Shown here in pieces: positions 32,130 to 41,461 of a DNA stretch of 64,000 nt. The position numbers and the translations under genes were made by a program. This stretch comes from Nocardia ninae NBRC 108245 (GTDB taxonomy: Bacteria; Actinomycetota; Actinomycetes; Mycobacteriales; Mycobacteriaceae), in assembly GCF_007990755.1 (NCBI RefSeq), contig NZ_BJXA01000015.1, forward strand, positions 62,001-126,000, written 5' to 3'. The first letter of the stretch is position 1. Each line of letters begins with the position of its first letter. The notes under the pieces are model-generated. The model worked only from the letters and a program-made list of their open reading frames with translations. It made no database searches and was not told where the DNA came from.

Positions 32130-33251
32130 TCAGGAGTGATCGAAGAGAGTGACTACGCTCTGCGGTGCTTCCGGGCCGAAGAAGGCCGCCAGGTTATGCG
32201 CCGAGCGGCCGGCGGCGTCGCTACTACGCAGGAATAGCCGCTCTTCGTAGGCGGTGAGCGCGACCTCGATGTCGGCTAGCTCAACCAGCTTGCTCGCCAA
32301 GTCCGCGCCGTCGTACATGGCGAGGTTCGCGCCCTCGCCTGCGAAGGGAGACATCAGATGCGCGGCGTCGCCGACGAGCGTCACGCCGGGCACCCTGTCC
32401 CACTGGAGCCCGACCGGAAGGGCATAGATGGGTCGGAGCCACGGCTCCACCTCGCTCTCTGTCACGAAGGCGGTGAGCAGCGGCGACCAGCCATCGAACT
32501 CGTCGGCGACTTGACGCAGGCCGGCGGACGGGTCGCCGAAGTCGATCGACCTCATCCACTCCTCGGACTTGTTCAGCGCCACGTATCCGCGCACCTGCCC
32601 GTCGGCGTAGCGATGGGTGATGATGCCTTTGCCCGGCGCGACCGCCATCAGCGTGCCACTGCCGATCGCGGCCACGCTCGCCCGACAGTTCTGACCGCCT
32701 GAGGTGAGGGCGATCTCGATAAAGCAGGTTCCGCTGTAGAGAGGCTTGGCGGGGGTGAGCAGCGGACGCACCTTCGACCAGGCACCGTCCGCGCCGATGA
32801 CGATGTCGGCGTGTGTGGCGGGACCTTTCGCGAAGGTGAGGTCGTAGCCGCCCTCCGGACGGTGCCGGACCGAGTCGAGCTTGTGACCCCACCTGATCGT
32901 CCCGGGCGCCAGTGAGTCGATGAGCAGGCGCCTGAGTTCGCCACGGTCCACCTCGGGACGAGCCGAACCAGGGTCTGCGGGGATGTCGAGCAGAATCGTG
33001 CCGTGGTGGTCGACCACCCGCTTGGCATCCTCGCCTGGGCGGACCAGAGTGAGGAACTCGTCGTACAGACCGGCTGCGTGAAGCGCGACCTGCCCGATCG
33101 CTTCATCGATGTCGAGCAGGCCGCCTTGCGCACGGTTCTTCGCCGAAGCTTCCCCCTCGTAGATCGTCGCGGTGATGCCGTGAGTCTGAAGCACCCGGGC
33201 GAGCGTCAGCCCGCCCAGTCCTGCTCCGACAATGGCGATGGTCTTCTGCAT
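32130..33251 (-). CDS. FAD-dependent monooxygenase, TetX-like
   Basis: 373 aa from ATG 33251. Rossmann motif IAIVGAGLGGLTLARVLQTHG, then GGLLDIDEAIGQVALHAAGL near 43-62, VIGADGAWSKVRPLL (DG motif) near 151-165 and TLVGDAAHLMSPFAGEGANLAMYDGADLA near 292-320. The GGxLDxxxxxGQ.AL..AGL and SPFAGEGAN segments are those of TetX-type tetracycline-inactivating and related monooxygenases. Activity on tetracyclines is possible but not shown; many homologues act on other polycyclic compounds. Single gene. Confidence 0.85.
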   Translation of the reverse strand: MQKTIAIVGAGLGGLTLARVLQTHGITATIYEGEASAKNRAQGGLLDIDEAIGQVALHAAGLYDEFLTLVRPGEDAKRVVDHHGTILLDIPADPGSARPEVDRGELRRLLIDSLAPGTIRWGHKLDSVRHRPEGGYDLTFAKGPATHADIVIGADGAWSKVRPLLTPAKPLYSGTCFIEIALTSGGQNCRASVAAIGSGTLMAVAPGKGIITHRYADGQVRGYVALNKSEEWMRSIDFGDPSAGLRQVADEFDGWSPLLTAFVTESEVEPWLRPIYALPVGLQWDRVPGVTLVGDAAHLMSPFAGEGANLAMYDGADLASKLVELADIEVALTAYEERLFLRSSDAAGRSAHNLAAFFGPEAPQSVVTLFDHS

Positions 33252-33693
33252 GCTGCGCTCCTCTGTTGCGCCGACACGCGTCGGCGACGGGTCAGTGCTG
33301 GAGCGGGCGGGATGCCCGGTCTCAGCAAGGAGACGCTCAACGATCAGAACCATCTGGATCGATGTACGAACGATGTCCTGCGGAGAGATTGCGCGGAACA
33401 TCGCTTTTCGCGACCCAGTGACTATATCTCGGCATCCGCCTCGCGGCAGCCGGGGCCGCTTACGCTGCGACGCACCGCGCCCGCCAGGTTCAGCCTCGAC
33501 GGCTCGACAGTCCTTCGGGGTGCCGTTGGGGTGCTACCGGAAAGAGGTGACACTCACTCGCCGTGGTATCTGCTGTCGGCGCCGCTGGCAACAGTCCGAG
33601 GCAGCCGCTACTGACGACGGACCGCCCGCCAGCCCAGAGCGAACGCCACGTAATCGGTGCGGGCTCAGGCGGTCAACGCCGTCAGCCGGCGCT
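33252..33693. other. Intergenic region
   Basis: A 7-bp stem (CGCCGAC/GTCGGCG, 33269-33286) lies 17 nt upstream of the TetX-like start. GGTGCGGGCTCAGGCGGTCAACGC near 33656-33679 recurs with two changes near 36450-36473. No gene was seen. Confidence 0.45.
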
Positions 33694-34053
33694 TTATTTT
33701 TCGGCGTGCGCGATGGCCTCGATCAGTTTCTTGCGTACCCGGGCGGAGACGTAGCCGCCGTCTGTGTAGTTATGGACAAGTGTCCCGACGAATTCGCCCG
33801 GGTCCGGCCCTACGATCTCGCGGATCGGGGTGCCCTGGGCCGCGGCCTGCTCGAACCGGTCGGCGAGATCGTCGAACATCGAGATGCTGGCCTCGCCGTC
33901 GGTCGGCACGAAGTGCATCATGTATCGCTCTATCGCTTCCACGGCCGTGCGGTAGTTCGGCGGCAGCTGACTCACACGCGACTTGTATTTGCGCCAGCGC
34001 AGTTTGGGGCCGACCACCTTGGAGATGAAGCCGCCCTTTTCGGTATCGGGCAT
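33694..34053 (-). CDS. DUF1048-family protein
   Basis: 119 aa with an excellent AAGGAGG ribosome site. KLRWRKYKSRVSQLPPNYRTAVEAIERYMMHF near 17-48 and FDDLADRFEQAAAQGTPIREIVGPDPGEFVGTLVHNY near 60-96 are the DUF1048 signature; such helical proteins are commonly encoded beside PadR regulators. No PadR gene is adjacent here. It follows the P450 gene in the same direction after about 115 bp. Confidence 0.85.
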   Translation of the reverse strand: MPDTEKGGFISKVVGPKLRWRKYKSRVSQLPPNYRTAVEAIERYMMHFVPTDGEASISMFDDLADRFEQAAAQGTPIREIVGPDPGEFVGTLVHNYTDGGYVSARVRKKLIEAIAHAEK

Positions 34054-34168
34054 GGTTATTTTCCTCCTTTGGGGAGCTGTTCGAGCTGTCCTGCAAGGAA
34101 GCTCCAGGTCCTCCAGAACTCGTAGAGATATTCCTGCCCTGCCCTTTTCGGCAGCAGGGATCCTGCGG

Positions 34169-35374
34169 TCACACGTCCCAGGTGACCGGGAGGCTCTTCA
34201 CCCCGAAGATGTCCGCGGTTTCCGGGCGCAGGGCGACCTCGTCGGCCGGTACGGCCAGGCGCAGTGCGGGGAATCTGTTGATCAGGGCCGGGAAAGCGAC
34301 GCGCATTTCGACGCGGGCGAGCTGCGCTCCCAGACAGTGGTGGGCGCCGTAGCCGAAGGCGAGGTGTCCGCCGGCTGGCCTGTGGATATCGAACGCGTGG
34401 GGATCGGCGAAGCGCTCGGGGTCGTGATTGGCGGTGTGGTACGACGCGATGACTACCTGTCCGGCCTTGATCGTCTGGCCGGCCAGCTCGACGTTTTCCA
34501 GCGCTGTTCGCATGGAGGTCTTGGCGACGCTCAGATACCGCAGCAATTCCTCCACTGCCTGGCCGGTGAGCGCGGGATCGGCGCGCAGCGCGGCGAGTTG
34601 GTCCGGGTGGCGCAGGAGCGCGAAGGTGCCCAGTGCCAGCATGTTCGCGGTGGTGTCCAAGCCTGCCGCCAACAGAACCAGGGCCATGCCCCGCAGTTCC
34701 TCATCGGTCAGATCGGTGTCGGTGAGCTCGCTGAGCACGTCGTCAGTAGGGTTCGCGCGCTTGGCGGCCACCAGTGCCGTGAGGTACTCGTAGGTCGCGG
34801 TAACCGCCGCCATCAGGTCCTCGTCGCTGATCTCCCCGCCCATGAACGACTCCACGTTGTCCTGGAAGGAGCCCCGGTCCGCGTAGGGCACCCCCAGCAG
34901 TTCGCAGATCATGATGGCGGGGATGGGTCTGGCGAACGCCGCCAACAGGTCTGTCGGCGGCCCGGCCTTCTCCATGGCGTCGAGCCGGTCGGCGGTGATT
35001 TGCTCGACGCGTTCGGTGAGCAGTCGCATGCGCCGTGCGGTGAACTTGCTCGCCAGCGGTTTCCGATAACGCCCGTGCTGCGGTTCGTCCATGAGCAGGA
35101 ACTCGCCGGGCGGTGCCGGTGGGATCTCGAAGCCCGAGTAGTCGATGGTCGGGTGGAGCATGAGCTCCTTGCGTGAACTGAATCGCGAGTCGGACAGGAT
35201 CGACCGGACCAGGTCGTATCCGGTGACCAGCCAGCCGGGTTTTCCGCCGGGGAAGGTGTAGTGGCTGATCGGGCCTTGTCGGCGGGCCTCGATCAGCTCG
35301 GCCGGGGGGTCGAACGGGCAGCCAGGCTGACGCGCTGTCGGTAGCGTGGTGATCGTGTGGAGAGCTTCGCTCAT
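34169..35374 (-). CDS. Cytochrome P450
   Basis: 401 aa, full length for a bacterial soluble P450. I-helix LLAAGLDTTANML near 235-247, K-helix ExxR in EELLRYL, and heme loop FGYGAHHCLGAQLAR with the proximal cysteine near 348. The sequence resembles CYP105/CYP107-type enzymes of actinomycetes, which hydroxylate drugs, macrolides or terpenoids using ferredoxin. No ferredoxin gene is adjacent. GGGAA precedes the ATG. An exact-orientation copy of its last 41 codons lies 6 kb away at 28079. Confidence 0.9.
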   Translation of the reverse strand: MSEALHTITTLPTARQPGCPFDPPAELIEARRQGPISHYTFPGGKPGWLVTGYDLVRSILSDSRFSSRKELMLHPTIDYSGFEIPPAPPGEFLLMDEPQHGRYRKPLASKFTARRMRLLTERVEQITADRLDAMEKAGPPTDLLAAFARPIPAIMICELLGVPYADRGSFQDNVESFMGGEISDEDLMAAVTATYEYLTALVAAKRANPTDDVLSELTDTDLTDEELRGMALVLLAAGLDTTANMLALGTFALLRHPDQLAALRADPALTGQAVEELLRYLSVAKTSMRTALENVELAGQTIKAGQVVIASYHTANHDPERFADPHAFDIHRPAGGHLAFGYGAHHCLGAQLARVEMRVAFPALINRFPALRLAVPADEVALRPETADIFGVKSLPVTWDV

Positions 35375-35693
35375 GCTCAGTTCCCTTGCGGCAGCAGGTG
35401 TTTGGGGATCTCGGAAAGCGCTATAGACCCACTATAAGCATATGTATACGTAGACGCAAGGCTCGCTGTCATGATCTGCCTGGCGGTCACGCCCGGCTGG
35501 AGTCTCGCGAACGCACTGCAGTGGATCGCCCGACGCGGTACCCGGATCCGCTGCTACCGCTGCATAATCGGCATGTCCGGGCTCCCTGCGGCGCAATCGA
35601 TCTCACTGCGCCCACCGCCCGACCAGCGGCATAGCGGATGCTCAAATAAGTCGATCGACTGCCAATGGCTATCGCGCACTGGCGGCTTCTGTC
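35375..35693. other. Divergent intergenic region with AT-rich promoter segment
   Basis: 35420-35455 contains CTATAGACCCACTATAAG and GCATATGTATACGTA, the latter made of overlapping palindromes (CATATG, GTATAC). It lies 50-80 nt upstream of the P450 start and is a candidate promoter/operator. The remainder up to 35693 shows no gene. Confidence 0.4.
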
Positions 35694-36350
35694 ATGCTGC
35701 ACCTCGTGACGACGCTGGGTCGCAACGCTGACCGAACTGTTCGGGATGAGAAGAAGTCTCGCATCAGGCAGTCTCATGTCGCACCGCTCAATCACCTGGC
35801 CGATCACATCGCCGATGCTGAAGGCCTCCCGCGTGGTTTCGTTCCGTACGTCGATCCGGATCAGGGCGGCGTCCACGCTCGTGTTCTCGTGCTGTTGGAC
35901 AACCCTTCGACAAAGGCCCAGGCCGCCCGGGACGGCGGTTCTGGATTGCTCAGCCTGGACAACGACGACTGGACGGCTAAGAACTGCCGAGAAGCGTACG
36001 CCGCCAACGGGATTGACTGGTCACAGGTCGTTCACTGGAATGTCTGCCCCTTCCCGATCAGCCGGGACAACGGCGGATCGACCGCCGCCGAGCGCAGCCG
36101 TGGAGCGCGTTGGACACGAGAGATGGTCGATCTCCTGCCCGAACTCGAGATCGTGCTTTGTCTGGGGCGGGCAGCCGAGGATGGATGGAAACGAGCCGCA
36201 GTACGAAGGAGCCTGTACATATTTCCGCGAGGGGTGCCACATTGCTCACGCCGTGGCCTTGCCTCGCCCCCGGCTCGGGAACGTTTCGAGAGCGCAATTG
36301 CGCAACTGGCCCTCATGCTGAAGTCGTCCAGCGATACCGTCCGTCGCTGA
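35694..36350 (+). CDS. Uracil-DNA-glycosylase-like protein
   Basis: 218 aa; GTG 35706 is an alternative start. ARVLVLLDNPSTKAQAARDGGSGLLSLDNDDWTAKNCREAY (62-102), VVHWNVCPFPISR (111-123) and the H-C/S stretch GVPHCSRRG near 189-197 match the architecture of a UDG-superfamily domain found in actinobacteria. The canonical catalytic GE(A/D)PG is not present; LDNPS stands in its place, so glycosylase activity is uncertain. Between the two halves is a conserved LLPELEIVLCLGRAAEDGWKRA helix-strand. Confidence 0.7.
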   Translation: MLHLVTTLGRNADRTVRDEKKSRIRQSHVAPLNHLADHIADAEGLPRGFVPYVDPDQGGVHARVLVLLDNPSTKAQAARDGGSGLLSLDNDDWTAKNCREAYAANGIDWSQVVHWNVCPFPISRDNGGSTAAERSRGARWTREMVDLLPELEIVLCLGRAAEDGWKRAAVRRSLYIFPRGVPHCSRRGLASPPARERFESAIAQLALMLKSSSDTVRR

Positions 36351-36605
36351 AGGGACTCAGTGCTCGGTCCAAACGCGATGCGGAACGACTCCGCGCCGTA
36401 AAGCTCGGCTTTGACGAATGCCTGCCGGGAGATCGCATCACGCACGCACTTCGGTGTGGGCTCAGGAGGTCAACGCAACACCTCTGTGGCCTCTTCGCTC
36501 AGCGCGGTATGCGGCATAGAGTGCGTTCGTCGGCCGAGGCCGGTATCCGATCCGGCGCGGCTTGATGAATTCGTTGATCAGCTGCCGAGCCACCCGGGAG
36601 TGCAC

Positions 36606-37067
36606 ATGCACCACAACGACCAGCCCGACACCGAGCCGACAGCGATCTCGCCTGAACGGATCGCCGCCATCAACGAGTTCATCGACCGTGTCACCCGGTG
36701 GGCCGCTGGCCGCGACGATGTCGTGGGCCTGCTTCTCGTAGGGTCGTGCGCTCGCAACGCCGCCCGACCCGACTCCGACATCGACGTTGTCGTACTCACC
36801 ACAGCCGAGTCCCGATATACCGACACTGCCTGGGCTGGCGAACTTGAACTCGGCACCTTGATCAGAACCCGTTCATGGGGGCCCATTAACGAACAACGCT
36901 TCGCCACGGCCGCTGGTTTGGAAGTCGAGATCAACGTCGGAACGCCCGACTGGGCGGTCACCGACCCCGTCGAACCCGGCACACTCCGCGTCATCACCGA
37001 CGGTGCCCGCCCGCTACACGACCCCGCGGGAATCCTCGACAACCTACTCAGCGCCTGCATGCCATGA
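36606..37067 (+). CDS. Nucleotidyltransferase-domain protein
   Basis: 153 aa from ATG 36606, with GGGAG 6 nt upstream; GTG 36600 is possible. The core motif is LLVGSCARNAARPDSDIDVVVLT near 42-64: GS followed by DxD, the metal-binding signature of the pol-beta-like nucleotidyltransferase superfamily (MNT/ANT type). A third acidic residue is probably in LEVEINVGTPDW. No HEPN partner is encoded next to it, so a toxin-antitoxin role is not supported. Antibiotic- or protein-nucleotidylation is possible. Confidence 0.8.
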   Translation: MHHNDQPDTEPTAISPERIAAINEFIDRVTRWAAGRDDVVGLLLVGSCARNAARPDSDIDVVVLTTAESRYTDTAWAGELELGTLIRTRSWGPINEQRFATAAGLEVEINVGTPDWAVTDPVEPGTLRVITDGARPLHDPAGILDNLLSACMP

Positions 37068-37521
37068 CAACGCCCCTGTTCGGATCCGCACAACTCTGAG
37101 GAGCCACCTCACCAAGGGTGTCGACGTCAGGGTCTGGACGCTCCCCAAACCAAACCCCTTCCACCGCCTGACGCCAACCGTCCGCCAGAGCACAGCGACC
37201 GGAGACATCCAGCCCCGTGCGAATCCGCAACTGATGCCTGCAATCGGCACTATCGTGCGTTGGCCAGCCGCGCGCTCCGCGGCATGTGCGGACGCAATCT
37301 GGGCGGCAGCTGGGAATCGACATCATCCAGAACGTTCACAGCTACGAATACATCGTTGGGACCGGTAGCGCTATAGCAGTGTTCGGCCTTCTCTCGTTGG
37401 CGTCCATTTCCGTTATTTCGTCCCAAATGTGTGTGAGCTCTCCACATCGATTCTCGACTATAGGAGGTTGGTTATTCTCACTGCTGGTGCTTGGCCCGCT
37501 GATTCATGTTGGTCACATGTC
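37068..37521. other. Intergenic region with repeat copy D
   Basis: 37241-37290 carries ATCGGCACTATCGTGCGTTGG, CGCGCGCTCCGCGGC and CATGTGCGG, modules shared with repeat copies A, B and C. No gene was seen. Confidence 0.55.
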
Positions 37522-38295
37522 ATGGTCAGGGTCGTCAGGCCGATGACGGTGCTGGTTGCCGTGGCTGCGGTACCCGTCTGGTTCTCACCGTCGGCGTTTG
37601 CCGCTGACAAGCCCTGTGAATCGGAAATGTTCAGCGCTCCCTCGGGCACGACCACCTGTGTAGTGCCAGAAGGCATGACGCATATGGATGTCGTCGTAGG
37701 AGGCGGCGGTGGCGGCGGGGGTGGCGGCGGTGGATGGAATTCCAACCCCGGCGGGGGTGGTGGCGGTGGCGGTGCGGGGTCCGGGGCTAAATGCACGGTG
37801 GCTGTCACTGCGGGGCAGGTCGTGACGATGACTGTGGGCAAGGGTGGCCCCGAAGGGAAGGCCGGCAAGGGTAGCGCCAGTGGAACGGCTACCCGAGGTG
37901 GCGCGGGTGGTGACGGGGAACGCTCGGCTGTCGCTGTCGGAGGGGAAGAGGTGGCCGCGGCCGAGGGCGGATTCGGCGGCGACGGCGGAACTGCCGGTAC
38001 CGACCAAGCGGCGGGTGAAAACGGAGTCCCCGGAATCGGCGGCCCCAAGGAGGCGTCGTTCTGTACCGGTGACTCCCCGACAGTCATTACAGGAAGTGCC
38101 GGAGTACCAAATTCCGCGAGAGGGGGAAGCTCAGTCGGGGGAACGGGAGCAACCTGTGGAGGCGCCGGTGGTCCTGGCGGGACCGGCGGCAGCAAACCCA
38201 CGCGCGCAACCGATTCCAGGCGTTCGGTCTCCGGGAATGGCACAAAGGGCGGCCACGGTAACAAGGCTTGCGTGGTCCTGGAGTTCAAGCCTTGA
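37522..38295 (+). CDS. Secreted glycine-rich protein
   Basis: 257 aa from ATG 37522 (MVRVVRPMTV), signal peptide to about AFA-ADK near residue 30. The mature protein opens with C....FSAPSGTTTCVVPEGMTHMDVVV, a short beta unit, and then long glycine runs. A central CTVAVTAGQVVTMTVGKGG block follows. The C-terminus is CVVLEFKP. The same plan (VP.G.....V.G.G.GG, CT..VT.G.....TV..GG) occurs twice in the protein at 42105. Glycine-rich domains of this type are common in secreted Nocardia/Mycobacterium proteins of unknown function. It is followed by the TIMP-like gene. Confidence 0.7.
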   Translation: MVRVVRPMTVLVAVAAVPVWFSPSAFAADKPCESEMFSAPSGTTTCVVPEGMTHMDVVVGGGGGGGGGGGGWNSNPGGGGGGGGAGSGAKCTVAVTAGQVVTMTVGKGGPEGKAGKGSASGTATRGGAGGDGERSAVAVGGEEVAAAEGGFGGDGGTAGTDQAAGENGVPGIGGPKEASFCTGDSPTVITGSAGVPNSARGGSSVGGTGATCGGAGGPGGTGGSKPTRATDSRRSVSGNGTKGGHGNKACVVLEFKP

Positions 38296-38372
38296 CCAGG
38301 TATGACAACCGCGAGCGCGTCGGCGGGCTGTTCAACGTCCATGCTTTATCTTGTCGACAGGAGAGCCGATCA

Positions 38373-38879
38373 ATGAGATGTCTCAGGATTGTCGGCAGTG
38401 TGGCGGCAGCCTGCGCCATAGCCCTCGGAGGCGCTGTGCTCAATGCGCCGGTGCACGCCGCGCCGCAGGAGCTGTGCCCATTGGTGAAGGCGGCATGCAA
38501 GTGCGCACAAATTTCACTGTGCACTGCCCACCAGAACTCGGAGTATGTCTTTCTCGCCGAGATAACAGGCGCACCACGACCCGGCAAAGCGGCCGATCGT
38601 GTTGCGTACCCTGTCAGCGTTTTGCAGACGCTCAAGTCATTCGATAACGCAACCGCCGATGTGACCACGGTGGAAACGTGGGAAAACACGGCCATGTGCG
38701 GCGACATATTCCGGCCGGGCCGCGTCTATCTGATCTTCGGTACTGGCGAAAATGGGGACAGCATTTCGACGAACCAATGCTCCGGAAATGAGGACGCTAC
38801 TGATGTGGAGACAAGGAAGAATCTGTTGAAGCGCCTTCACGACTGTCCAGAGGGCACCGGTCGTCCATCGGAAAACTAG
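38373..38879 (+). CDS. Secreted TIMP/netrin-like (NTR) domain protein
   Basis: 168 aa from ATG 38373. The signal peptide ends APVHA-AP near 30. The mature protein starts with ELCPLVKAACKCAQI, then SEYVFLAEITGAPRPG, YPVSVLQTLKSF, VTTVETWENTAMCGDIFRPGRVYLIFGTG and STNQCSGN. The C-x-C start, A.I cluster, V.T....CG..F..G..YL and .T..C..N order is that of the NTR fold of tissue inhibitors of metalloproteinases. Bacterial NTR proteins exist but their targets are mostly unknown. It follows the glycine-rich protein by 77 bp, possibly an operon. Confidence 0.7.
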   Translation: MRCLRIVGSVAAACAIALGGAVLNAPVHAAPQELCPLVKAACKCAQISLCTAHQNSEYVFLAEITGAPRPGKAADRVAYPVSVLQTLKSFDNATADVTTVETWENTAMCGDIFRPGRVYLIFGTGENGDSISTNQCSGNEDATDVETRKNLLKRLHDCPEGTGRPSEN

Positions 38880-39030
38880 GTCATGCCAGCTGTGGGCGAC
38901 TCTCGACTCCAGCGCCACCGGCTCAACCCCGCACGCCGGCACTTCGGACAAACCATCCGGACTCACCACAAACAACAATACCGTCGACCTGCAAACAGCG
39001 CCTTGACACGGGAGGAGAGCCGATACCGCG

Positions 39031-39100
39031 CGTTGGAAGCCTTGTCCGCCGACCGATCTGGACGGTTGGCCCACGCGCGGGTCGCGGCATTTGCGTGGTG
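39031..39100 (+). repeat. Dispersed intergenic repeat, copy C
   Basis: CGTTGGAAGCCTTG, CCGACCGATCTGGACGGT, CACGCGCGGGTCGCGGCATTTGCGTGG: the same modules as copies A and B with substitutions and a small insertion. It lies between convergent genes. Confidence 0.65.
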
Positions 39101-39106
39101 TGGTTT

Positions 39107-41461
39107 CTATCGATGGATCGGCGTGGTGGGCGGTTCAGGGTCGGTGGAGAGGGCTCGGGGCGGGCGGGGTTGCCGGAGTCGTGATATCCGCTGTGGTGAC
39201 GGTGCGGGGTCGGGACCGAACACCGCGGGTAGCTGTGTGGTGACCGGATCGGTGACCGGTGTGGTGCGGATCAGATCTACGGGGTTGGCGTTACGCGGGT
39301 GCGCGTCATCGAGGACAGGTTCGCCCAAACCCACTCTCTGCTGAATGCGTTTCATCCATGGTGGTGCCCACCAGCAGTCGTCGCCGAGCAGTTTCATGGT
39401 CGCTGGCACCAGCAGCATGCGCAGCACCGTGGCGTCGATGACCAGGGCCGCGATCATGCCGACAGCGATGTACTGCATCATCACCAGATCCGAGAACGCG
39501 AACGCGCCGACGACCACTAGCAGGATCAACGCGGCGGCGGTGATGATGCGCCCGGTGTGGGCGGTGCCGATGCGCACTGCCTCGGTGGTCGAGGCTCCTT
39601 GCGCGCGGGCTTCGACCATGCGTGAGAGCAGGAAGACCTCGTAGTCGGTGGACAGACCGTAGATGATGGCCATGATGACCACCAGTACCGGCGAGGTGAT
39701 CGGTTGCGGGGTGAAGTTCAGCAGCGTTGCGCCGTGGCCGTCGATGAAGATCCAGGTCAGGATTCCGAGGGTGGAGCCGAGGCCGAGCGCGCTCATCAAG
39801 GCGGCCTTGATCGGCAGTACCAGTGACCCGAAAGTCAGAAACATCAGCACTGTCGTGACGAGCACGACCAGGGTGACCATCCACGGTATCCGCGAGCGCA
39901 GGGTGTCGACGCTGTCTTTCTGCAGGGCGGGCATACCGCCGACGAGCATACGCACGGAGTCGGGCTGTGGGAGGTCACGCAGGTAATCGATGGAGGGCCC
40001 GGCGTTGCTGGAGTCGGTGAGCGCGGCGGTGGTGCGGAAGACCTCGGGTTGTGTGGTCGAGCGGGACGGCACACCGAAGGGGGCGGCCAGTCCCGGTGCT
40101 GTGTTGGCTTGTTTCCACAGTGCGCCGACCGCCTTGGAGTCGTTGGAGACGAAGACCAATTCGAGGGGGTCGGATTTGCGGAGCGGGAAGAGCTGGTCGA
40201 ATTCCTGTTGGGCCAGACGTGTCGGGTTGTTCGGGGGCAGGTACTTCTCGCTGAGTCCGCCGAATGCCAGGTTGCCGACGGGCAGGATCAGCAGCACGAG
40301 CCCCAGCACCAGTGGGACCAATATTTTGACCGGGTGGCGCATGACCCATCGGGTGCTGCGGCCCCAGAACCCGTTCTCGACCTCCTCGGCGGGTCTGGTC
40401 CTGCGAAACCGCTTGATACCCAGCATGTCCACGCGTGGACCGAGAACCGCAAGCATCGCGGGCAGGATCGTGATGGCGGTCAGCGCCGCCATCGATACCG
40501 TGGCGATCGCGCCGTAGGCGAAGGATTTCAGAAACCCTTGCGGGAACAGCAGCATCCCGCCGACGCTGGCGACGATCATCGTCGCGGAGAAGACGACGGT
40601 GCGGCCCGCGGTCATGACCGTGCGCCGCACGGCAGTAGCAGTGTCATAGCCTTCGGCGAGTTCTTCGCGGAACCGGCTGACGATGAACAGTCCGTAGTCG
40701 ATGGCAAGGCCGAACCCGATCATCGAAACCACCGCGGAGACAAAAGAGTTGACCTCGGTGAACTCGGTGAGGAACTTGACGATGCCGAAGGCACCGAAGA
40801 CCGTCAGCCCGCCCACGACCAACGGCAGTGACGCAGCGACAAGACCGCCGAAGATGAAGAACAACAGCAGCCCGACTACGGGAAAGGCCAGCAACTCCAT
40901 CCGGTGGATATCGTCGGCAATGGTGTCGTTGAGGGCACCGGCCACCGGCTGTAACCCGCCCACCTGCACATCAACGCCGGCGATGTCGAAGGCACCCTTC
41001 ACAGTCCGGAAGTTACGGACCATCGTCGTGTCGTCATCGCCGTGCAAGGCGATGGCCGCGAAGGCATGTCTGCGATCGTCGGTCGCGACTTGGGGGCCAC
41101 TGAATTTTCCCGTTTCGGTGCGCCAGTAGGCGGCGGTGATCCCCGAAATCTGCTCCGGGAATCGCCGCGGCAGATTGTTGAGGCTTTCGACGACCCTGGC
41201 CGAGAACTCGGGGTCGTCGACCGTCTTCCCCTCGGGGGCGGTGTAAAGGACGAGGACATCACCTTCGTGGTTGCGCCCGAACGCCGTATCAGCCAGCCGC
41301 GCGGCTGCCGAGGACTCCGAGGTCGGGTCGAACATCCCGCCCGAACTCAGATGATCCGCGAGCCCAGCCCCGTAACCGGCCAAACCGAGCATGCCCGCGG
41401 CCACCACCCCGATGACCACGAACCGGATCCGCGAAACCAGGCCACCCCACCACGCAAACAC
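39107..41461 (-). CDS. MmpL-type RND transporter
   Basis: 784 aa. Typical MMPL architecture: helix 1 at 12-32, extracytoplasmic domain to about 190, a helix cluster 190-330 with GFGLAIDYGLFIVSRFREEL near 244-263, second helix about 376-395, second external domain, and a C-terminal cluster with IIYGLSTDYEVFLLSRMVEA near 606-625. The D-Y pairs in both clusters are the proton-relay residues. Family members export lipids or siderophores across the membrane of mycolata. No lipid-synthesis genes are adjacent. It converges on the TIMP-like gene. Confidence 0.92.
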   Translation of the reverse strand: MFAWWGGLVSRIRFVVIGVVAAGMLGLAGYGAGLADHLSSGGMFDPTSESSAAARLADTAFGRNHEGDVLVLYTAPEGKTVDDPEFSARVVESLNNLPRRFPEQISGITAAYWRTETGKFSGPQVATDDRRHAFAAIALHGDDDTTMVRNFRTVKGAFDIAGVDVQVGGLQPVAGALNDTIADDIHRMELLAFPVVGLLLFFIFGGLVAASLPLVVGGLTVFGAFGIVKFLTEFTEVNSFVSAVVSMIGFGLAIDYGLFIVSRFREELAEGYDTATAVRRTVMTAGRTVVFSATMIVASVGGMLLFPQGFLKSFAYGAIATVSMAALTAITILPAMLAVLGPRVDMLGIKRFRRTRPAEEVENGFWGRSTRWVMRHPVKILVPLVLGLVLLILPVGNLAFGGLSEKYLPPNNPTRLAQQEFDQLFPLRKSDPLELVFVSNDSKAVGALWKQANTAPGLAAPFGVPSRSTTQPEVFRTTAALTDSSNAGPSIDYLRDLPQPDSVRMLVGGMPALQKDSVDTLRSRIPWMVTLVVLVTTVLMFLTFGSLVLPIKAALMSALGLGSTLGILTWIFIDGHGATLLNFTPQPITSPVLVVIMAIIYGLSTDYEVFLLSRMVEARAQGASTTEAVRIGTAHTGRIITAAALILLVVVGAFAFSDLVMMQYIAVGMIAALVIDATVLRMLLVPATMKLLGDDCWWAPPWMKRIQQRVGLGEPVLDDAHPRNANPVDLIRTTPVTDPVTTQLPAVFGPDPAPSPQRISRLRQPRPPRALSTDPEPPTTPIHR

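Noticed and set aside
36606-37067. Nucleotidyltransferase as part of a HEPN-MNT toxin-antitoxin pair
   Set aside because: No HEPN (RX4-6H) protein is encoded on either side. The neighbours are a UDG-like gene and an empty intergenic region.
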